Assembly: GCF_007830515.1 (NCBI RefSeq)
Contig: NZ_VLKT01000033.1
Span: 1-64,000, forward strand
Length of the DNA stretch: 64,000 bases
Source of the DNA: Mesorhizobium tianshanense
GTDB lineage: Bacteria > Pseudomonadota > Alphaproteobacteria > Rhizobiales > Rhizobiaceae
Reading direction: 5' to 3'
The notes below the pieces were generated by a model. The model ran no database searches, was not told the origin of the DNA, and saw only the letters and a list, made by a program, of their open reading frames with translations. Numbering within the stretch: the first letter of the stretch is position 1; every line of letters starts with the position of its first letter. The translations under genes were made by a program, and so were the position numbers. Positions 29,216 through 37,662 of the stretch are shown in pieces.

Positions 29216-29246
29216 TAAATAGGATGCCGGCTCACCCTAGCGCAAG
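29216..29246 (-). promoter_or_regulatory. candidate heat-shock (sigma-32-like) promoter of clpP
   Basis: On the minus strand CTTG (complement of 29243-29246) is followed after 19 bp by CCTATTTA (complement of 29216-29223). Alphaproteobacterial sigma-32 promoters read roughly CTTG-N17/18-CYTATNT, so the spacer is one or two bases long. clpP is a common member of this regulon. Confidence 0.4.
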
Positions 29247-29423
29247 GCCGCCCCTCCTAGCCATCCGGTTAAGTCGAATCAAGGTTTCTGCACAGGATTC
29301 GCCCGAAGCGGTACCGGCTGCTGTTGAAGCGGCGTGGCCGCGCCGTCGAGTAGCAGTTTCTTAACCGCGTCGCTTAACGAAATGTATCGAAATCGCTTTC
29401 CCCCGATCCGGCTTCCCTTACAA

Positions 29424-29452
29424 TTCAACGTTGAACTTGTGTTTTGAAGTTC
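29424..29452. promoter_or_regulatory. overlapping palindromes upstream of the repeat-protein gene
   Basis: TTCAACGTTGAA (29424-29435) is a perfect palindrome, and GAACTT (29433-29438) / AAGTTC (29447-29452) is an overlapping inverted repeat, 17 bp before the ATG of the next gene. It could be an operator or a 5' UTR hairpin. The rest of 29247-29423 shows no gene. Confidence 0.35.
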
Positions 29453-29468
29453 AAACAGGGGGAGTGCC

Positions 29469-30059
29469 ATGATCAGGAAAACCGCTTCCTTGACCGTCGC
29501 CGGCATTGCCGTTCTCGGCATAGCGTCAGAAACGGCGGCCGGCGGCCGCGCCGTCGAGTGCTACCAGCAGGTCAACAGGCCGGCTGTGTATGAGACCGTC
29601 TACGAAAATGTGCTCGTCAGCCCGGCCGGCCAGCAGGTGAAGTATGATCCCGCGATCTACGGGACGCGCGAGCGCGTGGTGCAGATCGCGCCCCAGCGCG
29701 TCAGCTACGAGATCGTGCCTGCAGTCACCCGCACCATCTACCGCACGGTGAAGATCGATGACGGCGGCTATTCCTGGGAATGGCGCGTCATCCGTGGCCG
29801 CAAGGTGCTGTGCAAGATCAGGCACAAGGCGCGCTATGAACGCGTGGCCGAGACCGTAGTGGTGCAGCCGGAGCGTCAACGGCGCGTCGTCCTCCCCGCC
29901 GAGTATGAGAGCGTGGCCGAAGAGGTTTTGGTAAAGCCGGGACAGCGGCGGATCATCGACGTTCCCGCCTCCTACCAGACAGTGGCGCGCCGGGTGGTGG
30001 TCCGGGAAGGCTCGTCCGGCTGGCGGCGCGTGCACATGCCGAGGCATTGCCGGTATTAG
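29469..30059 (+). CDS. secreted protein with degenerate PA-x-Y-x-x-V repeats
   Basis: A 196-residue protein with a signal peptide (about residues 1-24, ending ASETAAGG). Four or five imperfect repeats of about 23 residues follow the plan P-A-x-Y-(3)-V-(3)-V-x-V-x-P, for example RPAVYETVYENVLVSPAG, LPAEYESVAEEVLVKPGQ and VPASYQTVARRVVVREG, interrupted by an Arg-rich WEWRVIRGRKVLCKI insert with one of two or three cysteines. A GGGGGAG ribosome binding site precedes the ATG. Similar repeats occur in some envelope proteins of rhizobia, but I do not recognise a named family. Likely periplasmic or surface structural protein. Function unknown. Confidence 0.75.
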   Translation: MIRKTASLTVAGIAVLGIASETAAGGRAVECYQQVNRPAVYETVYENVLVSPAGQQVKYDPAIYGTRERVVQIAPQRVSYEIVPAVTRTIYRTVKIDDGGYSWEWRVIRGRKVLCKIRHKARYERVAETVVVQPERQRRVVLPAEYESVAEEVLVKPGQRRIIDVPASYQTVARRVVVREGSSGWRRVHMPRHCRY

Positions 30060-30060
30060 G

Positions 30061-31164
30061 TCAGGCCGTTTCGGCCCGCAGCCACGCCTTCAAGCTCGCG
30101 ACATCGCCATTACCGATGGACGCTGCAACGCGTCTGCCGACCGCCGCCCCGAACTTGTAGCCGTGACCGGAGCAGGCCGAGACAACAAGGCATTTGGCCT
30201 TCTCATGCGCCAGGAACTTCTCGTCGGCGGTGAAGGTGTAGGCGCAGGTGACGACCTCAGTCACCCCATACTCTTCAATACGGGCGATTGGCGGTGAAAA
30301 CAGGTTGCGGATCGCCTCGCCCTCGCCCGCCACCGGCTGGCGGTTCCAGTCGGCGTCGCTGGTCGGCACCCTGTGCAGCCCTGAGCCGAATTTCATGCCG
30401 GCGCCGCCGGAGGGCGGGATCGCGTAGCCGTCGACGGCTCCGCCGACATCGAGGATGACCGGGGCCGCCGCCCATGCCGCTTTCATATCCGCCGGCGGTT
30501 CGACATAGGCAAGCGCGGTGCGATACGTCTTCAATTCGCCGCCCAGTTCCGGAAACAGTTTCAGCACCCAGGCGCCTGATGTGACGACGATGCGGTCGGC
30601 CTGCATCGTCTCGCCGCCTTCAAGCACGACCCGGCCGGCCTCGGCGTCGACCTCCGTCACCTTGCTGTTTTCGTAGACATTGGCGCCGTTCGCCCGCAGC
30701 CATTCGGCGAGGCCGAAGGCGATCTTGCGGCAATGCAGCGCCCCGCCGTCGGGCGAAAAATAAGCGTAGCGGAACGAGCCGGCTTCCAGGAACGGCCAGC
30801 GTTCGACCGCGGCGTCCGGCTCGAAAAGGTCGAACGGATAGTTCCCGGCTTCCATGCCTTCGCGATATTCCTCCGCCTCATCTCCCGGTTCGCGCGAAAT
30901 GCAGAGGAAGCCACGTGGATCGAGATGGTTTTCACCGAGATCGGCCCACATCTCGTCCCAGGCTTCGTAGGCTTCGGTGATCAGGCGGCCATAGCCCGCC
31001 GCTGCGCCATAAGCGCGGCGGATGATGCGATGATGGTCGCCCGAAGCCGCGAGCGGATTGGGAATCGGTCCCTGCTCGACGATCGAGACCTGGTGCCCGG
31101 CCTTGACCAGCGACCAGGCCGTCGAAAGCCCTGCAATGCCTGCGCCAACCACGATCACATTCAT
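30061..31164 (-). CDS. FAD-dependent oxidoreductase, DAO/sarcosine oxidase type
   Basis: A 367-residue flavoenzyme with the dinucleotide motif VVGAGIAGLSTAWSLVKAG at residues 5-23, DAO-fold strands (DRIVVTSGAWVLKLFPELG) and the C-terminal SGHGYKFGAAVGR segment, where monomeric sarcosine oxidases place covalent-FAD-region residues. It probably oxidises an N-methyl or alpha amino acid. Its end abuts the convergent repeat-protein gene (2 bp) and it is divergent from the P450 gene. A TTG one codon upstream is an alternative start. Confidence 0.85.
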   Translation of the reverse strand: MNVIVVGAGIAGLSTAWSLVKAGHQVSIVEQGPIPNPLAASGDHHRIIRRAYGAAAGYGRLITEAYEAWDEMWADLGENHLDPRGFLCISREPGDEAEEYREGMEAGNYPFDLFEPDAAVERWPFLEAGSFRYAYFSPDGGALHCRKIAFGLAEWLRANGANVYENSKVTEVDAEAGRVVLEGGETMQADRIVVTSGAWVLKLFPELGGELKTYRTALAYVEPPADMKAAWAAAPVILDVGGAVDGYAIPPSGGAGMKFGSGLHRVPTSDADWNRQPVAGEGEAIRNLFSPPIARIEEYGVTEVVTCAYTFTADEKFLAHEKAKCLVVSACSGHGYKFGAAVGRRVAASIGNGDVASLKAWLRAETA

Positions 31165-31269
31165 CAAGTCAGTCTTTCCGCAGCCGCTTCGGCTGGCTCA
31201 ACTCATTGGACATTCGGCGGCCAACATACGGTCTGGCACCAAGCTGGCAAGCCGCGCTAATTGTCTGGC

Positions 31270-32517
31270 ATGAGCAAATTGATGCCGCCCTACATTGTCT
31301 TTGATCCAGCCACCCGCCGCCTGCGACTCGACCCGCACGAGCCGGCTTTTTTCCAGAACCCTTATGAAGCCTATGCCTTCATGCATGGCGCATCGAACGC
31401 CTTCTTCTGGGAGGAGTTCGGCTTCTGGTGCTTTGGCGGCTTCGACGACGTCAACCGGCTGCTGCGCGACCGCCGCTTTGGCCGCCAGAACCCGGCCGGC
31501 ATCCCCGACAGCCGGGGCATTGGCCAGGACCGCACGCATGTCAAGGCGTTCGACGGCGTCGAGGCCAATTCAATGCTGGAGCTGGAACCGCCCGTGCACA
31601 CCAGGCTCAGGACGCTGGTCAACCGCGCCTTCGTCTCGCGTCAGGTCGAGCGGCTGCGGCCGCGCGTCGAGGCGCTCGCCAATGAGCTGATCGACCGTTT
31701 CGAACCGGGCGAGGTCGACCTGCTGCCAGCTTTCGCCTCGCCTCTGCCGATCACCATCATTGCCGAAATGCTCGGCGTGCCGGTCGAGATGGGGCCGCAA
31801 TTGCTCGACTGGTCGCATCGGATGGTCGCCATGTACATGCATGGCCGCACACGCGAATCCGAAGAGACGGCCAATCGCGCAGCACAGGATTTCTCGGACT
31901 TCCTGCGTGGCTATGTCGCCGAGCGGCGCAAAAGACCCGGCGATGATCTTTTGTCGCTGCTGATCGCGGCGCAGGAGGACGGCCAGAAGCTCTCCGAGGA
32001 CGAGTTGGTGTCCTCGGCCATCCTGCTGCTCAATGCCGGCCACGAGGCGACAGTCCACCAAACCGGTAACGCCGTGCGCTCGATCCTCGCGCAAGGCGGC
32101 GACCCGCGCCGTTTCTTCACCTCGCCGGAAACGACAGCGGCGACCGTCGAGGAGTGCCTGCGTTTCGACGCGCCGCTGCACATGTTCACCCGCTATGCCT
32201 ATGAAGAGATCGAGGTCGGGCCTGGGATCGTCCTGCACCCCGGCGAGACGGTCGGCTTGCTGCTCGGCATGGCCAACCGCGACCCGGCGGCTTTTGCCGA
32301 CCCCCTCGCCTTCTGGCCGGATCGCGCGGACCAGAAGAACGTCTCGTTCGGTGCCGGCATTCATTTCTGCATCGGCGCGCCGCTCGCCCGGCTCGAATTG
32401 CAGGTATCGCTGAAGACCCTGTTCGGCCGGCTGCCGCAGCTCCGACTTGCCGAACAGCCGCGCTTCCGCGACACCTATCATTTCCACGGGCTGGAAACGC
32501 TTGCCGTGCACGTTTGA
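31270..32517 (+). CDS. cytochrome P450
   Basis: A 415-residue soluble bacterial P450. I-helix motif LLNAGHEATVHQ, ExxR in EECLRFDAP, and the heme loop FGAGIHFCIGAPLARLEL with the cysteine ligand near residue 355 are all intact. No ferredoxin or reductase gene is adjacent. No clear ribosome binding site is seen before the ATG at 31270; an upstream TTG at 31261 is an alternative. Substrate unknown. The neighbouring oxidase is divergent, so the two may share a promoter region. Confidence 0.93.
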   Translation: MSKLMPPYIVFDPATRRLRLDPHEPAFFQNPYEAYAFMHGASNAFFWEEFGFWCFGGFDDVNRLLRDRRFGRQNPAGIPDSRGIGQDRTHVKAFDGVEANSMLELEPPVHTRLRTLVNRAFVSRQVERLRPRVEALANELIDRFEPGEVDLLPAFASPLPITIIAEMLGVPVEMGPQLLDWSHRMVAMYMHGRTRESEETANRAAQDFSDFLRGYVAERRKRPGDDLLSLLIAAQEDGQKLSEDELVSSAILLLNAGHEATVHQTGNAVRSILAQGGDPRRFFTSPETTAATVEECLRFDAPLHMFTRYAYEEIEVGPGIVLHPGETVGLLLGMANRDPAAFADPLAFWPDRADQKNVSFGAGIHFCIGAPLARLELQVSLKTLFGRLPQLRLAEQPRFRDTYHFHGLETLAVHV

Positions 32518-32559
32518 GAACGGATTATTTCCGCCGACAGGCAGGAGACCGGAGGACGA

Positions 32560-32910
32560 TCAGAGCTTGATCACATACTCCTTGCGAGTCGTTTCAAGCA
32601 CTTCCCAGCTTCCCTTGAAGCCCGGCCTGAGCACGAAACTGTCACCCGCCCTGACGGTGCGCGCCTCGCCGCCATCTTCTGATATCACCGAGACGCCCGA
32701 CAGGATGTGGCAGAACTCCCACTCGTCATACTCGATGTGCCATTTGCCCGGCGTCGCCTCCCAGATGCCGGCATAGAGCCCGCCGTCGCGTTCCTCGACA
32801 TTCCAGGTGCGGAACTTCGGATCGCCCGAAATCAGACGATCCGGTGCCGGTGCGCCAAGTTCCGGCTCGACGCTGTCGACATCGACGAAGAGAAATCTTG
32901 GCGCGGTCAT
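32560..32910 (-). CDS. cupin-domain protein
   Basis: A 116-residue single-domain cupin of the DUF861/EutQ-like kind. Motif 1 is WHIEYDEWEFCHILSG, motif 2 is GDSFVLRPGFKGSWEV. The central Glu and His are metal-ligand candidates. It lies 21 bp after metY on the same strand, so the two may be cotranscribed. Role unknown. Confidence 0.8.
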   Translation of the reverse strand: MTAPRFLFVDVDSVEPELGAPAPDRLISGDPKFRTWNVEERDGGLYAGIWEATPGKWHIEYDEWEFCHILSGVSVISEDGGEARTVRAGDSFVLRPGFKGSWEVLETTRKEYVIKL

Positions 32911-32931
32911 GGAAGCTCCATTCAGCAGGGA

Positions 32932-34212
32932 TCAAACCTTGGCGAGGGCCTGTTCCAGATCGGCGACGATGTCGTTGACATCCTCGATGCCGACCGAAAG
33001 CCTGACCGTATCCGGCCCAGCGCCGGCCGCGACCTTCTGCTCGTCGGAGAGTTGCCGGTGCGTGGTCGATGCCGGGTGGATGACCAGCGACTTGGTGTCG
33101 CCGACATTGGCGAGGTGGGAGAACAGTTCGAGCGCCTCGACGAATTTGACACCCGCCGCATAGCCGCCCTTAAGGCCGAAGGTGAACACCGCACCGGCGC
33201 CAAGTGGCGAGTACTTCTTCTGCAGCGCGTTGTTCTTGTCGCTGGGCAGGCCGGGATAGGACACCCAGGCGACCTTGGAGTGGTTGGACAGCCAGGCGGC
33301 GACGGTAACCGCATTGTCGCAGTGGCGCTGCATCCTGAGCGGCAGGGTTTCCAGCCCGGTCAGGATCAGGAACGCATTGAAGGGCGAGATCGCCGGGCCC
33401 ATGTCGCGCAGGCCGAGCACGCGCGCGGCAATGGCGAAGGCGAAATTGCCGAAGGTCTCGTGCAGGACGAGGCCGCCATATTCGGGACGCGGCTCCGACA
33501 GCATCGGATATTTGCCGGATTTCGACCAGTCGAAGGTGCCGCCGTCGACAATGGCACCGCCGATCGAATTGCCGTGGCCGCCGATGAACTTGGTCAGCGA
33601 ATGCACGACGATGTCGGCGCCATGCTCGATCGGCCGCACCAGATAGGGCGAGGCCAGCGTGTTGTCGACGATCAGCGGCAGACCGTGCTTGCGGGCGATG
33701 TCGCCAATCTTCTCGATGTCGACGAAGACGCCGCCCGGATTGGCCAGGCTCTCTATGAAGATCGCCTTGGTCTTTTCGTCGATCTGGCTTTCGAAGGTCG
33801 AGATATCATTGGTGTCGGCCCAGCGCACCTGCCAGCCAAAATTTTTGAAGGCGTGGCCGAACTGATTGATCGAACCGCCGTAAAGCCTAGTCGCAGCGAC
33901 GAAATTGTCGCCGGGCTGCATCAGATTGTGGAAGACGAGCACCTGCGCGGCATGGCCCGACGCCACGGCCAGTGCTGCCGTGCCGCCTTCGAGTGCCGCG
34001 ATGCGCTCTTCCAGCACCGCCTGCGTCGGGTTCATGATGCGGGTGTAGATGTTGCCGAAGGCTTTCAGCCCGAACAGCGAGGCGGCATGGTCGGTATCAT
34101 CGAAGACAAAGGAGGTCGTCTGGTAGATCGGCGTGGCACGCGCGCCGGTCGCCGGATCGGGCTTGGCGCCGGCATGGACGGCGAGCGTGTTGAAACCGGG
34201 CGTACGGGTCAT
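32932..34212 (-). CDS. metY: O-acetylhomoserine aminocarboxypropyltransferase (sulfhydrylase)
   Basis: A 426-residue PLP enzyme of the Cys/Met metabolism family that makes homocysteine from O-acetylhomoserine and sulfide. The PLP lysine lies in HSLTKFIGGHGNSIGG (about residue 208), and the family signature DNTLASPYLVRPIEHGADIV precedes it. TTSFVFDDTDHAASLFGL and the 420-plus length separate MetY from MetB/MetZ. A GGGAGGT ribosome binding site supports the ATG at 34212. No SAM-II-type riboswitch is visible upstream. Confidence 0.92.
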   Translation of the reverse strand: MTRTPGFNTLAVHAGAKPDPATGARATPIYQTTSFVFDDTDHAASLFGLKAFGNIYTRIMNPTQAVLEERIAALEGGTAALAVASGHAAQVLVFHNLMQPGDNFVAATRLYGGSINQFGHAFKNFGWQVRWADTNDISTFESQIDEKTKAIFIESLANPGGVFVDIEKIGDIARKHGLPLIVDNTLASPYLVRPIEHGADIVVHSLTKFIGGHGNSIGGAIVDGGTFDWSKSGKYPMLSEPRPEYGGLVLHETFGNFAFAIAARVLGLRDMGPAISPFNAFLILTGLETLPLRMQRHCDNAVTVAAWLSNHSKVAWVSYPGLPSDKNNALQKKYSPLGAGAVFTFGLKGGYAAGVKFVEALELFSHLANVGDTKSLVIHPASTTHRQLSDEQKVAAGAGPDTVRLSVGIEDVNDIVADLEQALAKV

Positions 34213-34301
34213 CGAATACCTCCCTTTATGAACCTTCTGGAAATCGCCGGGCATTCTTGGCGAAGCCCGGTTGCGAATGCAAAGAAGAAAATGCCGTTCG
34301 G

Positions 34302-34339
34302 TGCACGATCTGTGATCAGGAGGCGAGAAAATGCACGAT
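34302..34339. repeat. 8-bp direct repeat upstream of metY
   Basis: TGCACGAT occurs at 34302-34309 and 34332-34339, 30 bp apart start to start (nearly three turns), in the region between metY and the CoA-binding protein gene. Possible operator; short enough to be chance. Confidence 0.25.
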
Positions 34340-34358
34340 TACCGGAATAACTTTCCGT

Positions 34359-34880
34359 CTACTTCTGGCGAACGCCGAAACTCTGGAATCCCGGCCGCAT
34401 CAGCGGCTTCTTCGACGACAGCACGCCGGAATTAACGCCGGTCCAGCCGATCTCGCCCGACAGCTTGCCATATTCGATCTTGGGGCAGCGGTTCATCACC
34501 ACCTTGATGCCGGCAGCTTCGGCGCGCGCGGCGGCCTCGTCATGGCGCACGCCAAGCTGCATCCAGATGACTTTCGGCAGCGGATCGAGCCGCAAAGCCT
34601 CCTCGACGATGGCCGGCGCTGCTGCAGGATTGCGAAAGACATCGACCATGTCGATCGGCTCGGGAACATCGGCGAGCCGGGCATAGGTCATCCGGCCGAG
34701 GATTTCCTTGCCGGCCTGGCCGGGGTTGATCGGGAACACCGAAAATCCCTTGCCCAGCAGGTACTTCAGCACGAAGTAGCTCGGCCGCACATCGTTGGCG
34801 GATGCGCCGACCATGGCGATGGTCTTCACCGAATTGAGGATGCCGGCGATATAGGCATTGTCGTAGGCGTCGTGATTCAT
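34359..34880 (-). CDS. CoA-binding domain protein (YccU-like)
   Basis: A 173-residue Rossmann-like protein of the CoA_binding_2 family: IAMVGASANDVRPSYFVLKYL, FPINPGQAGKEILG and VNRCPKIEY-like end (VVMNRCPKIE). YccU-type proteins bind CoA, but no reaction is established. Its ATG overlaps the stop of the AAA ATPase gene upstream (34877-34880), so translation is coupled. Confidence 0.88.
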   Translation of the reverse strand: MNHDAYDNAYIAGILNSVKTIAMVGASANDVRPSYFVLKYLLGKGFSVFPINPGQAGKEILGRMTYARLADVPEPIDMVDVFRNPAAAPAIVEEALRLDPLPKVIWMQLGVRHDEAAARAEAAGIKVVMNRCPKIEYGKLSGEIGWTGVNSGVLSSKKPLMRPGFQSFGVRQK

Positions 34881-35653
34881 GCCTCGTCCTCATACAGCGC
34901 TTCGGCGAGAAAACCATCCGGATCGCTGCAGAAATTGCGCATCATGCGGAAATGATCGGTGTCATGGAAACCGGTCGGGTCGAGCCCGAACCGGCTGATG
35001 CGAAACAGCCGCGCGCCGGGACAGGCCATCAGCAGCGGCGAATGCGTCGCCATGATCACTTGCGCCGTGCCTGATAGATCCATCCGCCGCAGCATCTTGA
35101 GAAGCTCGATCTGGCGCGTCGGCGACAAGGCGCTTTCGGGTTCGTCCAGAATGTAAATGCCCTGCTTGCGGCAGCGCTCCTCGAAGAAGCGGATGAAGCC
35201 CTCGCCATGCGACCAGGACAGGAAATCGGGCGGCGCCTCGTGAGCGTCCAGTGCCGCCTGATCGAGGTAGCGCGCCACGGAGTAAAAAGATTCGGCCCGG
35301 AAGAACCAGCCGGCGGTGACCTTCGGCAGCCAGTGGCCGCGCAGCGTTTCCGCCAGTGCCGCGCCGCTCTTGTCGATGGCGCGGGAGTGGTCGATGGGCA
35401 TGTAGCCCTTGCCGCCGCCGGCCTCATCGTATCCGGCCAGAGCGCCGATCGCCTCGAGCAATGTCGACTTTCCGGTACCGTTCTCACCGACGATGATGGT
35501 GATCGGCGTGGTGAATTCGAGCTCGAAATCGTGGCTCCGGAAGATCGGCAGATTCCACGGGTATTTTTCCCAATCGGCGACCCGCGCCGGCTCGATCAGG
35601 ATGCGCTTGAGGTAGGGAGCCTTCAGTCGCGTCAGTTGCTTGCGATATGCCAT
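34877..35653 (-). CDS. AAA/ABC-type ATPase (predicted ATPase, AAA_21-like)
   Basis: A 258-residue soluble ATPase. Walker A is GENGTGKSTLLEA (about residues 53-65), Walker B is IYILDEPESALSP (about residue 170), and the switch His is in MATHSPLLM. The short size, with no coiled coil and no nuclease partner, resembles stand-alone ATP-binding proteins of unknown role rather than OLD or RloC. It is cotranscribed with a CoA-binding protein (4-bp overlap) and a VOC protein (13 bp upstream). Confidence 0.8.
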   Translation of the reverse strand: MAYRKQLTRLKAPYLKRILIEPARVADWEKYPWNLPIFRSHDFELEFTTPITIIVGENGTGKSTLLEAIGALAGYDEAGGGKGYMPIDHSRAIDKSGAALAETLRGHWLPKVTAGWFFRAESFYSVARYLDQAALDAHEAPPDFLSWSHGEGFIRFFEERCRKQGIYILDEPESALSPTRQIELLKMLRRMDLSGTAQVIMATHSPLLMACPGARLFRISRFGLDPTGFHDTDHFRMMRNFCSDPDGFLAEALYEDEA

Positions 35654-35666
35654 CTGGAAAGAAGGA

Positions 35667-36089
35667 TCAGTCCGGCAGCGAGATGCTGCCGTCTTCCGCG
35701 ATCGGAAAAGCCGGATTGTGCGCCACTTCCCAGATATGCCCCTCGGTGTCGGCGAAATAGCCGTACCAGCCGCCCCAGAAGGCGCGGCCGGCCGGCTTGA
35801 CGATACGACCGCCGGCCTTCTCGGCCATCGCGAGCACGTCATCGACCTCCCTGTCGGAGCGGGTGTTGTAGGCAAGGTAGACGGCAGACGGCGCCGTGCC
35901 GAAGGTGATGCCTGAATCCGCTTCGGCGCTTTCGCGCGGAAACAGCCCTAGAATGACGCCGCCCATCTGGAAAAAGGCGACGCCGTCGGTGATCCCGGCA
36001 TGGCGGGTCAGGCCCATCGCCTCGTAGAAGCGTGTGGCGCGGTCGAGATCGTCGACGGCGATGGTGATGATGGAGACGCGGGGCTCCAT
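35667..36089 (-). CDS. VOC-family (glyoxalase/bleomycin-resistance-like) protein
   Basis: A 140-residue vicinal-oxygen-chelate protein with two beta-alpha-beta-beta-beta units: VSIITIAVDDLDRATRFYEAMG and GYFADTEGHIWEVAHNP, the latter with the metal-ligand Glu. It starts at 36089 just 2 bp after the enoyl-CoA hydratase stop, so they form an operon. Substrate unknown. Confidence 0.87.
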   Translation of the reverse strand: MEPRVSIITIAVDDLDRATRFYEAMGLTRHAGITDGVAFFQMGGVILGLFPRESAEADSGITFGTAPSAVYLAYNTRSDREVDDVLAMAEKAGGRIVKPAGRAFWGGWYGYFADTEGHIWEVAHNPAFPIAEDGSISLPD

Positions 36090-36091
36090 GT

Positions 36092-36913
36092 CTATTCCTC
36101 CGTCCATTTCGGCTTGCGCTTGCCGATGAAGGCGCCGATGCCTTCTTCCGCGTCGCGCGCCAGCATGTTGTCGACCATGACGCGGCCGGTGTAGGCATAG
36201 GCCTCGGCCAGCCCCATTTCGGCCTGCGCGTAGAAGGCTTCCTTGCCGGTCTTGACGACCAAAGACGATTTGGAGGCAATGGTTTGCGCGTATTTGGTGA
36301 CAATCTGATTCAGATATTCGCGCGGCACCACACGATTGATGAGGCCGAATTCCTTGGCCGTCGCCGCATCGATCGTCTCGCCGGTCAAAAGCATCTCCAT
36401 CGCATGCTTGCGCGAGACGTTGCGCGACAGCGCCACCATCGGCGTCGAGCAGAACAGGCCGATATTGACGCCCGGCGTGCAGAAGGTCGCCTCATGCGAG
36501 GCGATCGCCAGATCGCAGCTCGCGACCAGTTGCGCCCCGGCCGCCGTCGCCAGACCCTCGACCTCGGCGATCACCGGCCTGGGATGGCGCACGATCGCCT
36601 GCATCAGTGCCGCGCAAGCGGAAAACGTCTCCTCGAAGAACGCCTTGCCGCGATCGGCGTCGGCGCGGCGCGCGGTCATTTCCTTGAGGTCGTGTCCGGC
36701 GCAAAACACCTTTCCGGCCGCCGCCAGGATGATGACGCGGACGGATCTGTCCGATTTCGCGCGGTCGAGTTCCGCCATCAGCGCCGCCATGACCGCCAGC
36801 GACAGGGCATTGGCCGGCGGATTGGCGAGCGTCAGGCGCAGGACGCCCTCGTCCAGTCTCGCGACGACCGGACCTTCGGCAACAGCCGGCTTGATGGCGA
36901 CGATTTCGGCCAT
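36092..36913 (-). CDS. enoyl-CoA hydratase/isomerase family protein
   Basis: A 273-residue crotonase-fold protein. The oxyanion-hole segments are FCAGHDLKEM and EGLATAAGAQLVASCDLAIA, and the C-terminal GEEGIGAF-like segment (RDAEEGIGAFIGKRKPKW) is typical of enoyl-CoA hydratases. The catalytic glutamate position after FCTPGVNIGLFCST looks substituted, so the reaction is uncertain. The ATG at 36913 was chosen because longer readings run into non-family sequence. Divergent from the thioesterase gene. Confidence 0.85.
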   Translation of the reverse strand: MAEIVAIKPAVAEGPVVARLDEGVLRLTLANPPANALSLAVMAALMAELDRAKSDRSVRVIILAAAGKVFCAGHDLKEMTARRADADRGKAFFEETFSACAALMQAIVRHPRPVIAEVEGLATAAGAQLVASCDLAIASHEATFCTPGVNIGLFCSTPMVALSRNVSRKHAMEMLLTGETIDAATAKEFGLINRVVPREYLNQIVTKYAQTIASKSSLVVKTGKEAFYAQAEMGLAEAYAYTGRVMVDNMLARDAEEGIGAFIGKRKPKWTEE

Positions 36914-37063
36914 GTTCTCCAACCTCTTCATCGGCCGGCGGCATCGGATTTGCAGGCCATGGAACAAAAGAACTAGCACGCTACCGATTGAAGAACAGCC
37001 TTGGGACGTGTTTTCTCGGCGGCGCGACCTCGTCCAAGCGCCTCGTCCTGAGACCGCTGGTCC

Positions 37064-37558
37064 ATGCCGGCGCCATATACAGGAACCGCCTATGCCCGCG
37101 CCCAAGACAATCTCAAGCCGGTGCTGACCGCAGCGCAAGTCAACGCGCTGATGGAGACCGTCTACCCGCAGCTCAACGACCGGTTCACCTATTACGAGGC
37201 GATCGACGTGTTTCCGGGCGGCTGCACGGTGCGCCTGAATGCCGACGAGCGGCATTTGCGCCCCGGCGGAACGGTGTCTGGCCCGTCGCTGTTCACACTC
37301 GCCGACATTGGCGGCTATGTCTGCGTGCTTTCGCATGCCGGGCCGGATGCGCTTTCGGTCACCACCAATCTCAACATCAATTTTGTCCGCAAGGCCGAGG
37401 CCGGGCCGATCGACGGCCATTGCCGCATCCTGAAGCTGGGCAAGAGCCTGATGGTGTTCGACATCGACATCGTCGCCGGACCGGACGGACATACCGTAGC
37501 GCACGCGACGGGGACCTATTCGATTCCGCCGAGGCGAACCACCGATGTGGTAAAATAA
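37064..37558 (+). CDS. hotdog-fold thioesterase (PaaI/YdiI-like)
   Basis: A 164-residue protein with the PaaI-type hotdog pattern: PGGTVSGPSLFTLADIGGYVCVLS (helix with catalytic Asp) and TTNLNINFVRKAEAGPIDGHCRI. It probably hydrolyses an acyl-CoA and sits beside enoyl-CoA hydratase. The start is unsure: the in-frame ATG at 37064 has no clear ribosome binding site, whereas an out-of-frame ATG at 37092 has a good AGGAA at the right distance, so a small frame error near 37105 is possible. Confidence 0.83.
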   Translation: MPAPYTGTAYARAQDNLKPVLTAAQVNALMETVYPQLNDRFTYYEAIDVFPGGCTVRLNADERHLRPGGTVSGPSLFTLADIGGYVCVLSHAGPDALSVTTNLNINFVRKAEAGPIDGHCRILKLGKSLMVFDIDIVAGPDGHTVAHATGTYSIPPRRTTDVVK

Positions 37559-37620
37559 TACCTTTTATCTAAAGCTTTGTTTTTACTATATTTTACCTGT
37601 CATCTGGCTTTTCTCCAGCC

Positions 37621-37649
37621 TTGACGCCATAACCGCCCTCGCCTATAAG
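37621..37649 (+). promoter_or_regulatory. sigma-70 promoter of rplM-rpsI
   Basis: TTGACG (37621-37626), a 17-bp spacer and TATAAG (37644-37649), 140 bp before the rplM ATG. It is the best -35/-10 pair in the window. Confidence 0.75.
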
Positions 37650-37662
37650 CCCTCACGAAGCA

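Noticed and set aside
32707..34350. A 547-codon open frame on the plus strand
   Set aside because: Antisense to metY; no recognisable motifs.
34213..34358. SAM-II riboswitch upstream of metY
   Set aside because: The SAM-II core sequences are not present on the minus strand; only a short direct repeat is seen.
34877..35653. Anti-phage ATPase system (OLD/Gabija/retron-type)
   Set aside because: The ATPase is short, lacks a TOPRIM or nuclease part and is embedded among metabolic genes.
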